A stretch of DNA of 64,000 bases, taken from NCBI GenBank assembly GCA_020638035.1, contig JACKJI010000006.1, positions 2,501-66,500 of the forward strand, in the 5' to 3' direction. How positions within the stretch are numbered: the stretch's first letter is position 1; each line of letters begins with the position of its first letter. The notes beneath the pieces are model-generated. The model saw only the letters and a list, made by a program, of their open reading frames with translations, ran no database searches and was not told the DNA's origin. Of the stretch, positions 1 through 11,880 are shown one piece after another. This DNA comes from Hyphomicrobiaceae bacterium (lineage in GTDB: Bacteria; Pseudomonadota; Alphaproteobacteria; Rhizobiales; Hyphomicrobiaceae). Both the position numbers and the translations under genes were made by a program.

Positions 1-301
1 GCCAGGCATCGTGACACGGACCGTCAGAACCATTGGTCTCTCTGACGGGGGAACGATCCAACGAACGCTTTGACAGGCATGACGAACCCCACGAAACTCG
101 GTGCTTTCCGTCGCGCAGACTGATCTCATCGCTGCGCGCCACATGGATCGGGCGCAAATGCGACACGGTTCATGCGCACCATTCGCAGGATCGTGCTGGT
201 GCCGAACGAGGGCAAAGGCGGCATGCATGCGATGCAATCGATGAGGACAGCGGACGTAAGCGTCCGGCCAAACACTGCTTCGGGGAAAGGCTGATCGCGC
301 C
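1..301. other. Window edge, no supported gene
   Basis: No reading frame here looks like a real protein; the frames present are arginine-rich and match no family I know. A hairpin with arms CCGTCAGA (21-28) and TCTGACGG (41-48) could belong to the end of a gene left of the window, but no T-run follows it. The stretch probably carries the promoter of the peptidase gene starting at 302. Confidence 0.4.
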
Positions 302-2329
302 GTGGCGAGCAGGGGGCAATATCGGGGACGTGCGAAGCACCATCCGCTTGTCGGAGGGCAGCGTCCTGCCGGCTTGCCCAACGTCTACGGCGGCCGTGGC
401 CGTCGTACCTTGCGCGATCTCTACGAGGTGGATCACGGTTCGGCCCCACCAGGCGGACGTTTCCGCTGGTTGATGAGCACGGTGCTCGCAGCCGCCGTGG
501 GATCCGTCGCAATTTTCACCGTCGTCTATGGATCACTCGACTCCAAGGACGGCGCAAGCAGCCTACTGCCGGCATTGAAACGCATGTCGAGCGGCGAGCT
601 GCCCGCGCCGATGTTGCCGAGCATCAAGCGACATGCTGGTCTCAACTGGTTCACACCGAAATCGGATCGCCTGGAAGTTGCCAGCGGTGCGGGCTCGATG
701 CGCTTTGTGATCCAGGAAAAGCTGCATCAGCGACGCAATGGTCGCGACTACATCCACGCAAAGCCATACATCCGTGTCGTTGCTCGGCTGGGTTCGCCTT
801 CCGATACGATCAAGGAGCTGATCCCGGCGTTCAACCCCTTCAAGCTGTACGCCAACACGACTCCAATCCAGGAAGGTGACGGCGAGACCGCCAGCGAGCA
901 CGGCGAAACGACAACGCGTAACGCCGATGTCGTCGTGCGTGTCGTGGAGCTGCTCGGCGGCATCCTCCCCATCGAGGATGGGCAGCGCATGGAGGAGACC
1001 GAAGTACGCGAGATCGTGATACGCGATGAAGATGCACTGCGCACACCGCTTTCTGAGCTTGGCGCACAAGTGCCCGACGATCAACCCACACCCAGGCAGG
1101 CGCTCGAGCAGACACCGAATACGACAAATCTCATCAAGACGGTCCGGGAAACGGGCGAGGCCAATGACGATATCGAAGACGGCGAATTGACGATCGTCAA
1201 GGTCGGCAAAGGCGACACACTCAAGCAGATCCTGATGAAGTCAGGCGCTGATCGATGGCAGGCCGCAGCGATGATCGAGGCCGCCCGCGCGATCTACAAG
1301 GAACAGGAGCTGGAACCAGGCAACGAGGTGCACGTGACACTTGTCGCCTCGCTGACGGAGGCCAAGACGAAAGAGCCCGCCCGCTTCTCTGTGTTCGCCG
1401 ACGGTCACGTACACAAGGTCACTGTGACGCGCGGTCCTTCGGGCGAATTCGAGGCAACGGCGACGCCGCTCGGTGCAGAAGCGGCCGTGCGCGCCCTCTT
1501 GTCGGACGATGACGAGGCACTGCGCAACTCGAACCTCTACAATGCCCTTTACGCTGCTCTGATCGAGCAACACCTCGACCCTGAAACGATCCTTCAGATC
1601 CTCAAGGTTCATATCTACGAGACTGACTATCGTCGTCGCGTCAGAGCCGGCGATCAGATCGAACTCTTCTTCGATGTGAAGGATCAGGACAGCGGCAAGA
1701 ACGAGCTTGGCGAATTGCTCTACACAGCACTCACGGCGGGTGGAGAAACCTCGCGATTCTACCGCTATCGAACGCCCGATGGCGATGTCGACTACTATGA
1801 CGACGAAGGCAACAATTCCAAACGCTTCCTCATGCGGCGCCCGGTCCGCAGCTCAAACGTGCGGCTCACGTCGGGCTTTGGCTATCGCTTCCATCCGCTG
1901 CTCAACCGCCGCAAAATGCACACCGGCGTCGACTGGGCGGCAGCACCCGGAACGCCGATTCTGGCGGCGGGCAACGGCGTCATCGAGCAGTCGGGACGCA
2001 AGGGCCAGTACGGCAACTACGTGCGTATCCGCCACGCCAACGGCTACCAGACCGCCTATGGACACATGTCGCGGATCGCGCCAGGCGCGCGCGAAGGCGC
2101 CAAGGTTCGGCAGGGTCAGGTGATCGGTTATGTCGGCTCGACCGGCCTGTCGTCAGGCCCTCACCTCCACTTCGAGGTGCTCGTCAATTCCCAGTTCGTC
2201 AATCCGATGTCCATCCAGGTGCCACGCGAGCGGCAGCTCGACGGCAAGCAGCTGGCCCAGTACCAGAAAGAGCGCGCGCGCGTCGACGACCTGATGCGCC
2301 TGTCGCCCATGAAGACGGCGAGCAAGTAG
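302..2329 (+). CDS. M23 family metallopeptidase (murein endopeptidase)
   Basis: Predicted zinc peptidase that cuts peptide cross-links of peptidoglycan in the periplasm. The 675-aa product has a short basic N-terminus, one membrane segment near residues 57-78 (WLMSTVLAAAVGSVAIF), a LysM/OapA-like region near 295-350 (KVGKGDTLKQIL) and a C-terminal LytM domain at about 530-640. The zinc ligands are visible: HTGVD (H540, D544) and HLHFEV (H621, H623). The start is a GTG preceded by GGGGAAAGG; a later start is possible, but it must lie upstream of the membrane segment. The layout matches MepM-like envelope hydrolases of alphaproteobacteria. It converges with the PilZ gene; between them lies a direct repeat of CAAGTTTCACGT (about 2341-2364). 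Confidence 0.9.
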   Translation: MASRGQYRGRAKHHPLVGGQRPAGLPNVYGGRGRRTLRDLYEVDHGSAPPGGRFRWLMSTVLAAAVGSVAIFTVVYGSLDSKDGASSLLPALKRMSSGELPAPMLPSIKRHAGLNWFTPKSDRLEVASGAGSMRFVIQEKLHQRRNGRDYIHAKPYIRVVARLGSPSDTIKELIPAFNPFKLYANTTPIQEGDGETASEHGETTTRNADVVVRVVELLGGILPIEDGQRMEETEVREIVIRDEDALRTPLSELGAQVPDDQPTPRQALEQTPNTTNLIKTVRETGEANDDIEDGELTIVKVGKGDTLKQILMKSGADRWQAAAMIEAARAIYKEQELEPGNEVHVTLVASLTEAKTKEPARFSVFADGHVHKVTVTRGPSGEFEATATPLGAEAAVRALLSDDDEALRNSNLYNALYAALIEQHLDPETILQILKVHIYETDYRRRVRAGDQIELFFDVKDQDSGKNELGELLYTALTAGGETSRFYRYRTPDGDVDYYDDEGNNSKRFLMRRPVRSSNVRLTSGFGYRFHPLLNRRKMHTGVDWAAAPGTPILAAGNGVIEQSGRKGQYGNYVRIRHANGYQTAYGHMSRIAPGAREGAKVRQGQVIGYVGSTGLSSGPHLHFEVLVNSQFVNPMSIQVPRERQLDGKQLAQYQKERARVDDLMRLSPMKTASK

Positions 2330-2410
2330 CCTCGTCCCATCAAGTTTCACGTCAAGTTTCACGTCGCTGCGAAGGACAGATAGGATCGTGCCTCGTCGAC
2401 GCATCCTGGC

Positions 2411-3451
2411 TCAGCCGCCGGAGCGCGATCGGTTCGCCAGGAAGCGATACTCAGGCGAATCCGCCAACAAACTCTGATCGAATGCGAAACCCGCGCGCGG
2501 CCTGCGCCGCCAGATCACGGTGCCGGGCAGCAACATCCGCCCCAGCTTGATGATCGCGACATCGCCCTCCTCGACATGCCCATCGATCTCGATGCCGACA
2601 CCGCCGGTCGAGATATCGGTAATGCGGATCGCAATGAGTTCGGATCGCACGATGATGGATGCCTGACACGACACATCGAGACGTGGCGAACGGCGCTGCT
2701 CCTCCCAGGCGGGTATGGCAAAATCGCCTGACGCCTCGCGTAGAGGCGACTCACCTAGGGCAGCCTGCTTGAGCGCCGAAATGAGCACGTCCCGGTCATC
2801 CGCAGGCCGGCTTGGATTGAATATGGCGATGGCCTCGTCGATGGCAGTGAGCAGGTGGCTCGCCGCCAGCGATGCGCGCTGCCACGCCGGCCATAAGCAA
2901 CCAACTGGGACGGCGGCAAGATCGGCGGCTCCTTGCCGGGAGGCGGTGTAGTCCATGGAAGCGCGCATGGCGCCGCTCAGCGTCTCGCTGAAGGCCTCAA
3001 GCGCACCGCTCACTTCGCTATCCTGCGCGATCTTGCACAAGCGGTTCGAAGCGAGCATCAGGCTTGACGAGCCCACCGGATAGAAGCGCGTCAGGGCGCG
3101 CGCAGCGCGCAACTCAGGTGCCTTTCGTAAGACGTTGGCGGCACTCGCACAAATTGCGGTGAGTACGGCAACATGCGTGACCTCGGGACGCAAGGTGAGC
3201 AAGAGCGCGATGAAGCGCGACTGCGCCACTTCCGGCATCGAGGAAAGCGCGTTTTCGCGCAGCAGATTTGCCAAGGCGAATTCGGACATGGCCGGCGGGC
3301 TCACGGCGGCTTCGCTGCCAGAAACGGTGGCTCTGGGTAATTGTCCCGCTAATGGCGGCTGCTCCGGCGTCATCTCGAAATGCGACGCTCCGGTCCCCTT
3401 TGAACCTTGCATCCGCGAACCTCCACAGGCGGTCGCGTTGGCCCTGCTCAT
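2411..3451 (-). CDS. PilZ domain protein (probable c-di-GMP receptor)
   Basis: 346-aa protein whose C-terminal third is a PilZ domain. Both c-di-GMP-binding signatures are present: RRSPR (RxxxR) and, about 30 residues on, DISTGGVG (D-x-S-x-x-G). The first 240 residues are mainly helical and match no domain I recognise; they may form a sensor or interaction region. It probably binds cyclic di-GMP and tunes surface or motility functions, but the target cannot be read from the sequence. No signal peptide or membrane segment is visible, so it is likely cytoplasmic. A start further downstream is possible, because the first 30 residues are low in predicted structure. Confidence 0.75.
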   Translation of the reverse strand: MSRANATACGGSRMQGSKGTGASHFEMTPEQPPLAGQLPRATVSGSEAAVSPPAMSEFALANLLRENALSSMPEVAQSRFIALLLTLRPEVTHVAVLTAICASAANVLRKAPELRAARALTRFYPVGSSSLMLASNRLCKIAQDSEVSGALEAFSETLSGAMRASMDYTASRQGAADLAAVPVGCLWPAWQRASLAASHLLTAIDEAIAIFNPSRPADDRDVLISALKQAALGESPLREASGDFAIPAWEEQRRSPRLDVSCQASIIVRSELIAIRITDISTGGVGIEIDGHVEEGDVAIIKLGRMLLPGTVIWRRRPRAGFAFDQSLLADSPEYRFLANRSRSGG

Positions 3452-3590
3452 GCCGCCCTTGCGTCCACCGCGCGGCGTGCCAGCGTCCTGCCCGCAATAG
3501 CTCGCCCCACCATGGATAGCAGGGCGATCGTCGTCCTACGGATTAATTCTAGGAGGGATACGTAAGCGAATACTTAACGCAGACACATGA

Positions 3591-3619
3591 GGCCCCGGCC
3601 GCGACATGCGGCCAGGGCC
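3591..3619 (-). terminator. Hairpin downstream of clpB
   Basis: GGCCCCGGCCGC and GCGGCCAGGGCC form a 12-bp stem with one mismatch around a 5-base loop, 56 bases after the clpB stop. There is no clear T-run, so this may be a weak terminator or an RNA-stabilising hairpin. Confidence 0.45.
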
Positions 3620-3674
3620 ATCACGGAACAGACTGCTGTAGTCCGCAGCCTAGCAGACGATCGACCGCCGCCGA

Positions 3675-6275
<2,601 letters not shown>

Positions 6276-6493
6276 GGCAACCCCTATTCCGGCGTGACAC
6301 GAGGCCCTGATGGCGCCATCTGTCACCCTATGGTTGTATGTCTCCCACTCCGATTCCAGGCCCTGACGGCACCTCAAAACAGAGCTTCCGAGGCTCATAT
6401 GGGGGCGATTTCCGGGCTTGAAAGGGGGCGCGACAACGATATCCGCACAGCGGGTAAGGTCTTTTCGATCGGGACAATCTGTAGAGGTGAGCG

Positions 6494-6877
6494 GTGTTTT
6501 CCTGGTTCAAGAAGCGCGATCCCAAAATCTATCCCGACGACGACATGGGCAACGCCCTCTATGCCCACTGCTCCAATCCGGCCAAGCTGCCGGACAAGAT
6601 CAACCTCTGGTACGACGCCTACTTCGATCAGGAGGCCGATGCGGATGCGGTGACCAAGCATCTCGAGCAGCGGCGCATCGAGGTCATCCGCGACCATGAC
6701 GAGGAACCCGACGAAGAGTACGGCCCCTGGAACATCGACTTCGAGATTCCCGTTCGCGCGCGGCACATCGATCTGAAAATGGCGGACGATGAGATGCGAC
6801 GGCTCATCGCCGATTGCCGCGGCAAGATCGCATCATGCCTCATGATGCAGTGGGACGGCGAGGACGAGGACCAATAG
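6494..6877 (+). CDS. RraB-like small acidic protein
   Basis: 127-aa acidic cytoplasmic protein starting at a GTG preceded by GAGGTGAGC. The pattern of a short strand with a Tyr (LWYDAYF), a helix with ADADAVTKHLEQR, a W-x-I-x-F strand, a second helix and an acidic tail resembles the RraB family, which in Escherichia coli binds and inhibits RNase E. The match is by overall pattern only and no catalytic residue is expected, so the regulator role is an inference. It is transcribed divergently from clpB with about 218 bases between the starts. Confidence 0.5.
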   Translation: MFSWFKKRDPKIYPDDDMGNALYAHCSNPAKLPDKINLWYDAYFDQEADADAVTKHLEQRRIEVIRDHDEEPDEEYGPWNIDFEIPVRARHIDLKMADDEMRRLIADCRGKIASCLMMQWDGEDEDQ

Positions 6878-7057
6878 CGGCGGCGCTTGTTGAAGACAGC
6901 CCATGTCGTGCGAACGGTCGGCGTGACCGCCTCTGCTGCGAAGCCTCGGCGCACAATCACGATCCTCGTTGCACGATCCAGATCAGCGGCGAAGTTGTCG
7001 AGACTTGCGGTGATCTCTGCTAAGGCTGCGCGGTGGACACAAGGACCCGCAACCGCC

Positions 7058-7840
7058 ATGACCCAGCCCGCCACACCCCACGTCACCCAACTCTATCGCT
7101 ACCCCGTGAAAGGGCTCACGCCGGAGCAGATGGAGAGCTTCACGCTGACACCGGGACAGACTGTGCCCGGCGACCGCGCGTGGGCGATCGAGAACGGGGC
7201 GGGGCGGTTCAACCCCGACGAGCCGAAGCATCTACCCAAGATCAACTTCCTCATGCTGATGCGCAACGAGCGTCTCGCAACGCTGCAGACGCGCTTCGAT
7301 CATGAGACCGAGACCCTCACCATCCTGCGCGAGGGCAAACAGGTGGCACGTGGGCAGCTGTCGACAAAACTCGGGCGCAGCATGATCGAGCAGTTCCTCG
7401 CTGCCTACATGAAGACCGACCTGCGCGGTGCTCCGCACATCGTCTCGGCCCCCGGTCACAGCTTCTCCGACGTGGCCAGGAAGTGCGTCCACATCGTCAA
7501 TCTCGCCAGCGTGCGCGAGCTGGAGCGCGTTTCGGGCCGCACCGTAAATCCACTACGGTTCCGCCCAAACATCATCCTCGACGGCCTTCCCGCCTGGGAC
7601 GAGTTCAAGTGGGTGGACAAGTCCATCACCATCGGCCCCGTGCAGCTCGACGTATTCACCCGCACGCAGCGGTGTGACGCTACAAACGTCGACCCCGCGA
7701 CTGGCGCGCGCGACATGAGCCTACCCGCACTCTTGCAGCGAACCTGGGGACACACCGATTTCGGCATCTACGCGATGGCCGCCAGCGCCGGTACGATCGC
7801 GACAGGCGCGACTGTGGTACCGCCACAGACCCAAGACTGA
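7058..7840 (+). CDS. MOSC domain protein
   Basis: 260-aa cytoplasmic protein starting at the ATG at 7058 (MTQPATPHVTQLYRYPVKGL). The YPVKG sequence is the hallmark of the N-terminal MOSC beta-barrel domain, followed by a MOSC domain (FRPNIILDG, then an R-C-D segment near residue 205). MOSC proteins handle sulfur or molybdenum-cofactor-bound substrates, often as cysteine-dependent or Moco-binding reductases. An open frame continues 57 codons upstream to 6887, but that extension is not MOSC-like. The gene stands alone before a repeat-rich stretch, so context does not reveal a substrate. Confidence 0.8.
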   Translation: MTQPATPHVTQLYRYPVKGLTPEQMESFTLTPGQTVPGDRAWAIENGAGRFNPDEPKHLPKINFLMLMRNERLATLQTRFDHETETLTILREGKQVARGQLSTKLGRSMIEQFLAAYMKTDLRGAPHIVSAPGHSFSDVARKCVHIVNLASVRELERVSGRTVNPLRFRPNIILDGLPAWDEFKWVDKSITIGPVQLDVFTRTQRCDATNVDPATGARDMSLPALLQRTWGHTDFGIYAMAASAGTIATGATVVPPQTQD

Positions 7841-7861
7841 CGACCAGGCTACCCGCCAAGC

Positions 7862-8029
7862 TAGTGTGGTGCCTCGCAATTGCCGACCAACAATTCGGCT
7901 GGGTTCTTAGTCGGCAATTGCGAGACAAGCACCACACTAAGCCAATGATTTTGCTAGTGTCGTTCAGAACCGCAAATGCCGAAACGAGCTTGCGGCAATG
8001 GTGTCGGTATTTGCGGTTCACGACACTAG
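7862..8029. repeat. Double long palindrome (REP/MITE-like)
   Basis: Two consecutive imperfect inverted repeats. The first has arms at 7862-7887 and 7910-7939 (about 26 bp; the right arm has a 4-base insertion). The second has arms at about 7954-7982 and 8001-8029 (about 28 bp with mismatches). Both units open with TAGTGT and close with ACACTA, so they look like two divergent members of one family. They could fold as RNA terminators for the MOSC gene or be non-autonomous mobile elements. Confidence 0.75.
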
Positions 8030-8153
8030 AGCCTGATCGTCTGAGATGGAAACGCTTGGGCTTCCATCGAAGGCGCGAATCAGTCTCTCAAACAAGATCT
8101 TGGAGCAGGCCACGATCGTGGAAGTGGTTCCACCAAGGTCGGACCTGCTCTAG
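8026..8153. repeat. Interspersed repeat, copy A
   Basis: A roughly 128-bp element starting CTAGAGCCTGATCGTCTGAG and ending CCTGCTCTAG. It recurs at 41206-41332 with only a handful of substitutions. Its ends are inverted (CTAGAGC and GCTCTAG), and it contains internal inverted segments around GAGCAGG and CCTGCTC. No coding capacity is visible. It abuts the double palindrome to its left. Confidence 0.85.
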
Positions 8154-8237
8154 GACGCCGAGGTCACCTCGCAGCTCTCCTCAGGCGCCCGCACGCGGCA
8201 TGGACGCGCCCGGTACCGAAGCGCGAGCAACGCAAGA

Positions 8238-8265
8238 AGGCCCGCTGGCTTCCGCCAACGGGCCT
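8238..8265 (-). terminator. Terminator of the DUF4167 gene
   Basis: AGGCCCG-c-TGGC and GCCA-a-CGGGCCT form an almost perfect stem around the loop TTCC. On the minus strand it follows the DUF4167 stop by about 60 bases and is followed by a T-rich TTCTTG. Confidence 0.65.
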
Positions 8266-8324
8266 CACTCATGGGTCTCAAAATTAACGCATGCCGTCGC
8301 GCAATCGGCGCCGGCATGGCGTTA

Positions 8325-9191
8325 TCAGTCCGCCGAATCCTCCACGGCAGCAACCTCTGGCGCGGCCCCGCTCCCTTCCTCACGAGGACGGCGCGGACGG
8401 CGCACGGAGCGACGCAGGAACTCAGGCTGATCGGAGCCACCCTGTCCGCCGAATTCTGCCCGGCGACCTTCGCCACTGCCGCGGCGGCCACCCTGCTCCT
8501 GACGGTCCGGGCGCGGTTGCTGATCGCGCGCTTCGGCGCGTTCACCATTGTCGCGGCTATCGCGATTTTCGCGATTTTCGCGGTTGTCACGATTGTCGCG
8601 GCTGTGGCGCATCTCACGGCGTGGCTGATCGCCATCGGCATCGCCACTCTGCTGGCGGCGATCGTTGCCGTGCCGGCCATTCATATGCCGATCGCGCCCG
8701 CCGCCCTGGCGGTGCGTCGCGTCACCCCGATTGCGATGGCGTTCGTGCCGTGATTGGTGGGACTGTGGCTGCGGCTCGAAGCTGCGGATCGTCGGCTGCG
8801 GCTCGTTGGTGCCCATGATCGCGCCACCGGCATCGGCGACGCCCATATCGTCGTCACCGTCCTCACCCATGTCGTCGCCATCAGCAAAATCATTCATGCC
8901 CGGTGGACGACGCAGCTGCGCGGGATCTCCGCCACCCTGCTGCATGTGCTGCTCGCGGAACGCCATGATGATGCGATTGTAGTGTTCGGCGTGTTGCAGA
9001 TAGCTTTCGGCCAGCACCGGGTCACCGGACGACAGCGCGTCGCGAGCAAGCGAAATGTATTTTTCCGCAATGTGAGCCGGCGTGCCGCGGATCTTCACAT
9101 CCGGGCCATTGCTCTCGAAGCTGCGCGTCAGCGGATTCTGGCTCTTGCGATTGCGACCGCGGCCACGGCGGTTCTGCTGTCCCTGCCTCAT
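8325..9191 (-). CDS. DUF4167 domain protein, RNA-binding-like
   Basis: 288-aa highly charged protein. The ATG at 9191 gives MRQGQQNRRGRGRNRKSQNP, the standard beginning of this alphaproteobacterial family; the open frame reaches further upstream, but without family character. Residues 1-95 hold the DUF4167 core, including HIAEKYISLARDAL and ESYLQHAEHYNRI. The rest is low-complexity: Gln/Arg/Asp/Asn-rich with several NRD/NRE-type repeats. The composition suggests RNA binding, but the function is not established. It does not share an operon with prmC, which lies 610 bases upstream on the same strand. Confidence 0.85.
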   Translation of the reverse strand: MRQGQQNRRGRGRNRKSQNPLTRSFESNGPDVKIRGTPAHIAEKYISLARDALSSGDPVLAESYLQHAEHYNRIIMAFREQHMQQGGGDPAQLRRPPGMNDFADGDDMGEDGDDDMGVADAGGAIMGTNEPQPTIRSFEPQPQSHQSRHERHRNRGDATHRQGGGRDRHMNGRHGNDRRQQSGDADGDQPRREMRHSRDNRDNRENRENRDSRDNGERAEARDQQPRPDRQEQGGRRGSGEGRRAEFGGQGGSDQPEFLRRSVRRPRRPREEGSGAAPEVAAVEDSAD

Positions 9192-9804
9192 GGGCTCCCG
9201 TTCTCGATTATCATAGTACCAAACATTCTCACAAAACCCGCCACCGTCCTGCCGCAACGGCATCAACCCGCCGACGGCACCAGCACGGCCTTGGAAACCC
9301 TGCTCCATATCGCGGACCGCGGCCCGGCCCTCGCCACACGGCGACGTAGCCAACCGCAACGCCACCAACGAAATCCATGGGTCCGCTTCGCGCTATGCTC
9401 TTTGTTCGCCTCGATGCGCCCGATCAGGCGCCATTCGCATCCGATCTGTCTGCTGGCACGCAGCACCCGGGAAAGCAGCTTGCCATCCTCGAGCGCGGCA
9501 GCCATACGCCAATCTCAACAGGCCACCTCATCGGCTGGGCGGATGCGTTCAATCGTTTTCGTCACGCTCGACCGGGCTAAACTTCCAATCGGAGATAGGC
9601 GTGGACCGTGGGCAGCCGTTTTTCAGAGTTGGCGCCACGTCGGCGATCTCGCCAGGGCACGGCCCCAGCAAATTCAGCGCGACGGACACAAGTCTCAAGC
9701 AAGCGCGGAAGGGTAGGCCAGCCAAAGCTGCAGCCGTCTGCTGACCGCGGAGATGCTTAATCGCCAGGAAGAAGTTTATCCGTTTGCAACCGTGATTCCA
9801 AGCG
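9192..9804. other. Intergenic region, no supported gene
   Basis: About 610 bases between the DUF4167 start and the prmC stop. Short open frames on both strands are rich in Arg and Ser and lack a credible start or similarity. It should contain the DUF4167 promoter; no clear hairpin or repeat was recognised. Confidence 0.4.
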
Positions 9805-10749
9805 TTATTCGCAGCCCGGCAACCGACGTGGCTGAACCGCCACAGCCCGGGTGTGTCCAGCCAGGTCCAGTGCATGTCGCAAGGTGGCGCCAGGCGCCGT
9901 ATCCAAAAGCAGGCGCGCCACCTCTTCGGCCTGCCCGGCGCCGACCTCGACCACCAGCCACCCCCCACCGCCCAGAAGCGGCAGGGCCGAGGCCAAAACG
10001 CGGTAGAAATCGAGGCCGTCCAGGCCACCATCAAGCGCTGCATGGGGGTCATGCAGCCGCACCTCGGGCTCCAGACGAGTGACGTCTTCCGTCGGGATAT
10101 AGGGTGGATTGGAAACGATGAGGTCGAACTGACGACCAGCGGCAATCTCGTCGGGCGGCAGCACGCCATGAGTGACATCGTGCCGCAAGAAATGTGTTCG
10201 CTCGCTGATGCCGTGCCGTGCGGCATTGCCGGCGGCGGTAACCAACGCATCGTCACTGATGTCGATACCGATCCCGGCGGCATGCGGAAGCTCTGCCAGC
10301 AGCGTGACCAGGATAGCCCCGCTCCCCGTGCCGACATCGAGTATCGACAGCGGCCGTTGGCGCCCACCCTGCGCATCCAGGAGTTCCAGCGCCAGGTCGA
10401 TCAGCACTTCGGTATCGGGGCGCGGATCGAGCGTGCCCGGCGAAAGCGCAAAATCGCGACCATAGAACGCGCGGTGCCCGATGATCCGCGACAGCGGTTC
10501 GCGCGCCGCACGACGCCGGGAAAAGTCGGCCACACGAGCGGCCGTCTCGGCATCGAGGGCGCACGCCCCCCGGACCAGGAGATCAACCGCTTGGAGACCG
10601 GCGGCAGCCGCCACCAACCACCGCGCCTCCGACAACGGCTCGTCGAGCCCAGCAGCACGCAACATGTCGGCTGCCCGGCGCACTGCTTCCGACAGCGTCG
10701 TGACCTCCGGCACCACATCAAGAGGCGGCGCTTGCTCAGACGGCGGCAT
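9805..10749 (-). CDS. prmC: Release factor glutamine methyltransferase PrmC
   Basis: SAM-dependent enzyme that methylates the glutamine of the GGQ motif in release factors RF1 and RF2. The 314-aa protein has a helical N-terminal domain, the SAM-binding loop LDVGTGSGAI and the catalytic SNPPYIP motif. Its start overlaps the end of prfA by 14 bases, so the enzyme and its substrate are translationally coupled, the usual arrangement in bacteria. Length is slightly above the typical 280 aa because of the N-terminus. Confidence 0.95.
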   Translation of the reverse strand: MPPSEQAPPLDVVPEVTTLSEAVRRAADMLRAAGLDEPLSEARWLVAAAAGLQAVDLLVRGACALDAETAARVADFSRRRAAREPLSRIIGHRAFYGRDFALSPGTLDPRPDTEVLIDLALELLDAQGGRQRPLSILDVGTGSGAILVTLLAELPHAAGIGIDISDDALVTAAGNAARHGISERTHFLRHDVTHGVLPPDEIAAGRQFDLIVSNPPYIPTEDVTRLEPEVRLHDPHAALDGGLDGLDFYRVLASALPLLGGGGWLVVEVGAGQAEEVARLLLDTAPGATLRHALDLAGHTRAVAVQPRRLPGCE

Positions 10750-11824
10750 GGCGCTCCAGGTCGGCCAGTTGCTGGGCCTGATGATCCGTTATGAGCGCGT
10801 CGACGAGTTCATCGAGTGCGGTTCCCTGTAGCACCGCGTCGAGCTTGTGCAGAGTGAGGTTGATGCGATGATCGGTGACGCGACCCTGCGGAAAGTTGTA
10901 GGTGCGGATGCGCTGCGAGCGATCGCCGGAGCCGACCTGCGCGCGACGCTCCTCGGAGCGCTCACTGTCGGCCCGCTCGCGCTCCATCTCGTAAAGGCGT
11001 GATTTCAAGACCTGCATCGCCAGCTTGCGGTTCTGGTGCTGGGACTTCTCGGCCGAAACGACGACAATGCCGCTCGGCATATGGGTGATGCGGACGGCGG
11101 AGTCCGTTCGGTTGACATGCTGCCCACCGGCGCCGGAGGCGCGCATGGTGTCGATGCGGATATCCTCGGGGCGGATTTCGATGTCGACGTCCTCGGCTTC
11201 CGGCAGCACCGCGACGGTCGCTGCGGAGGTATGGATGCGGCCACTCGCTTCCGTCTCGGGCACCCGCTGGACGCGGTGGACGCCCGATTCGAACTTCAGG
11301 CGGGCGAACACGCCCGAACCGGAGATCGAGGCGATCACCTCTTTGTAGCCGCCCAGATCATTCTCCGACAGCGAGATGACCTCCGTGCGCCAGCCCTTCA
11401 GTTCGGCATAACGCGCATACATGCGGAACAGGTCGGCAGCAAACAGCGCTGCCTCGTCGCCGCCGGTGCCGGCGCGGATCTCCAGGATCGCGCTACCCTC
11501 GTCTGCGGCGTCCTTGGGCAGCAACTCGATGCGCAGACGTTGGACCAGATCCTCGGCCTCGTCACGAAGCCGCTCGAGGTCCTCTTCGGCCAGTGCCACC
11601 ATCTCCTTGTCGGAGGAAGAATCGTCCCGGATTGCCTCCAGATCGGCAACCTCTGCCTGCGCCGCTATCAGCGCACGATAGGTTTTGACGATCGGGTCGA
11701 GGCTCGAAAATTCCTTGGTCAGCCGCGCATAAGCCGACTGGCCCGGAGCCTCGTTCAGCTCGCGCTGAATGGTCTCCCAGCGATCGACCAGACGGTCGAG
11801 CTTCTCTGTCGGTATCGTGCTCAT
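10736..11824 (-). CDS. prfA: Peptide chain release factor 1
   Basis: RF1 reads UAA and UAG stop codons and triggers peptide release on the ribosome. The 362-aa product has the family length and the catalytic GAGGQHVNRTDSAVR segment near residue 235, which is methylated by PrmC encoded immediately downstream. The N-terminal coiled coil (QAEVADLEAIRDD) and the C-terminal QGRVTDHRINLTLHKLD block are also present. The ATG at 11824 (MSTIPTEKLDRLVDRW) fits the family start. It forms an operon with prmC. Confidence 0.97.
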   Translation of the reverse strand: MSTIPTEKLDRLVDRWETIQRELNEAPGQSAYARLTKEFSSLDPIVKTYRALIAAQAEVADLEAIRDDSSSDKEMVALAEEDLERLRDEAEDLVQRLRIELLPKDAADEGSAILEIRAGTGGDEAALFAADLFRMYARYAELKGWRTEVISLSENDLGGYKEVIASISGSGVFARLKFESGVHRVQRVPETEASGRIHTSAATVAVLPEAEDVDIEIRPEDIRIDTMRASGAGGQHVNRTDSAVRITHMPSGIVVVSAEKSQHQNRKLAMQVLKSRLYEMERERADSERSEERRAQVGSGDRSQRIRTYNFPQGRVTDHRINLTLHKLDAVLQGTALDELVDALITDHQAQQLADLERHAAV

Positions 11825-11880
11825 GCCGGCGCGGCCCTTGAACCCCGGCAGGCAACATCGCCAGCCGTTCGGGCGCGCAT

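Noticed and set aside
9263..9505. 80-codon minus-strand frame in the gap between prmC and the DUF4167 gene
   Set aside because: No ribosome binding site, Arg/Trp-rich, overlaps other random frames.
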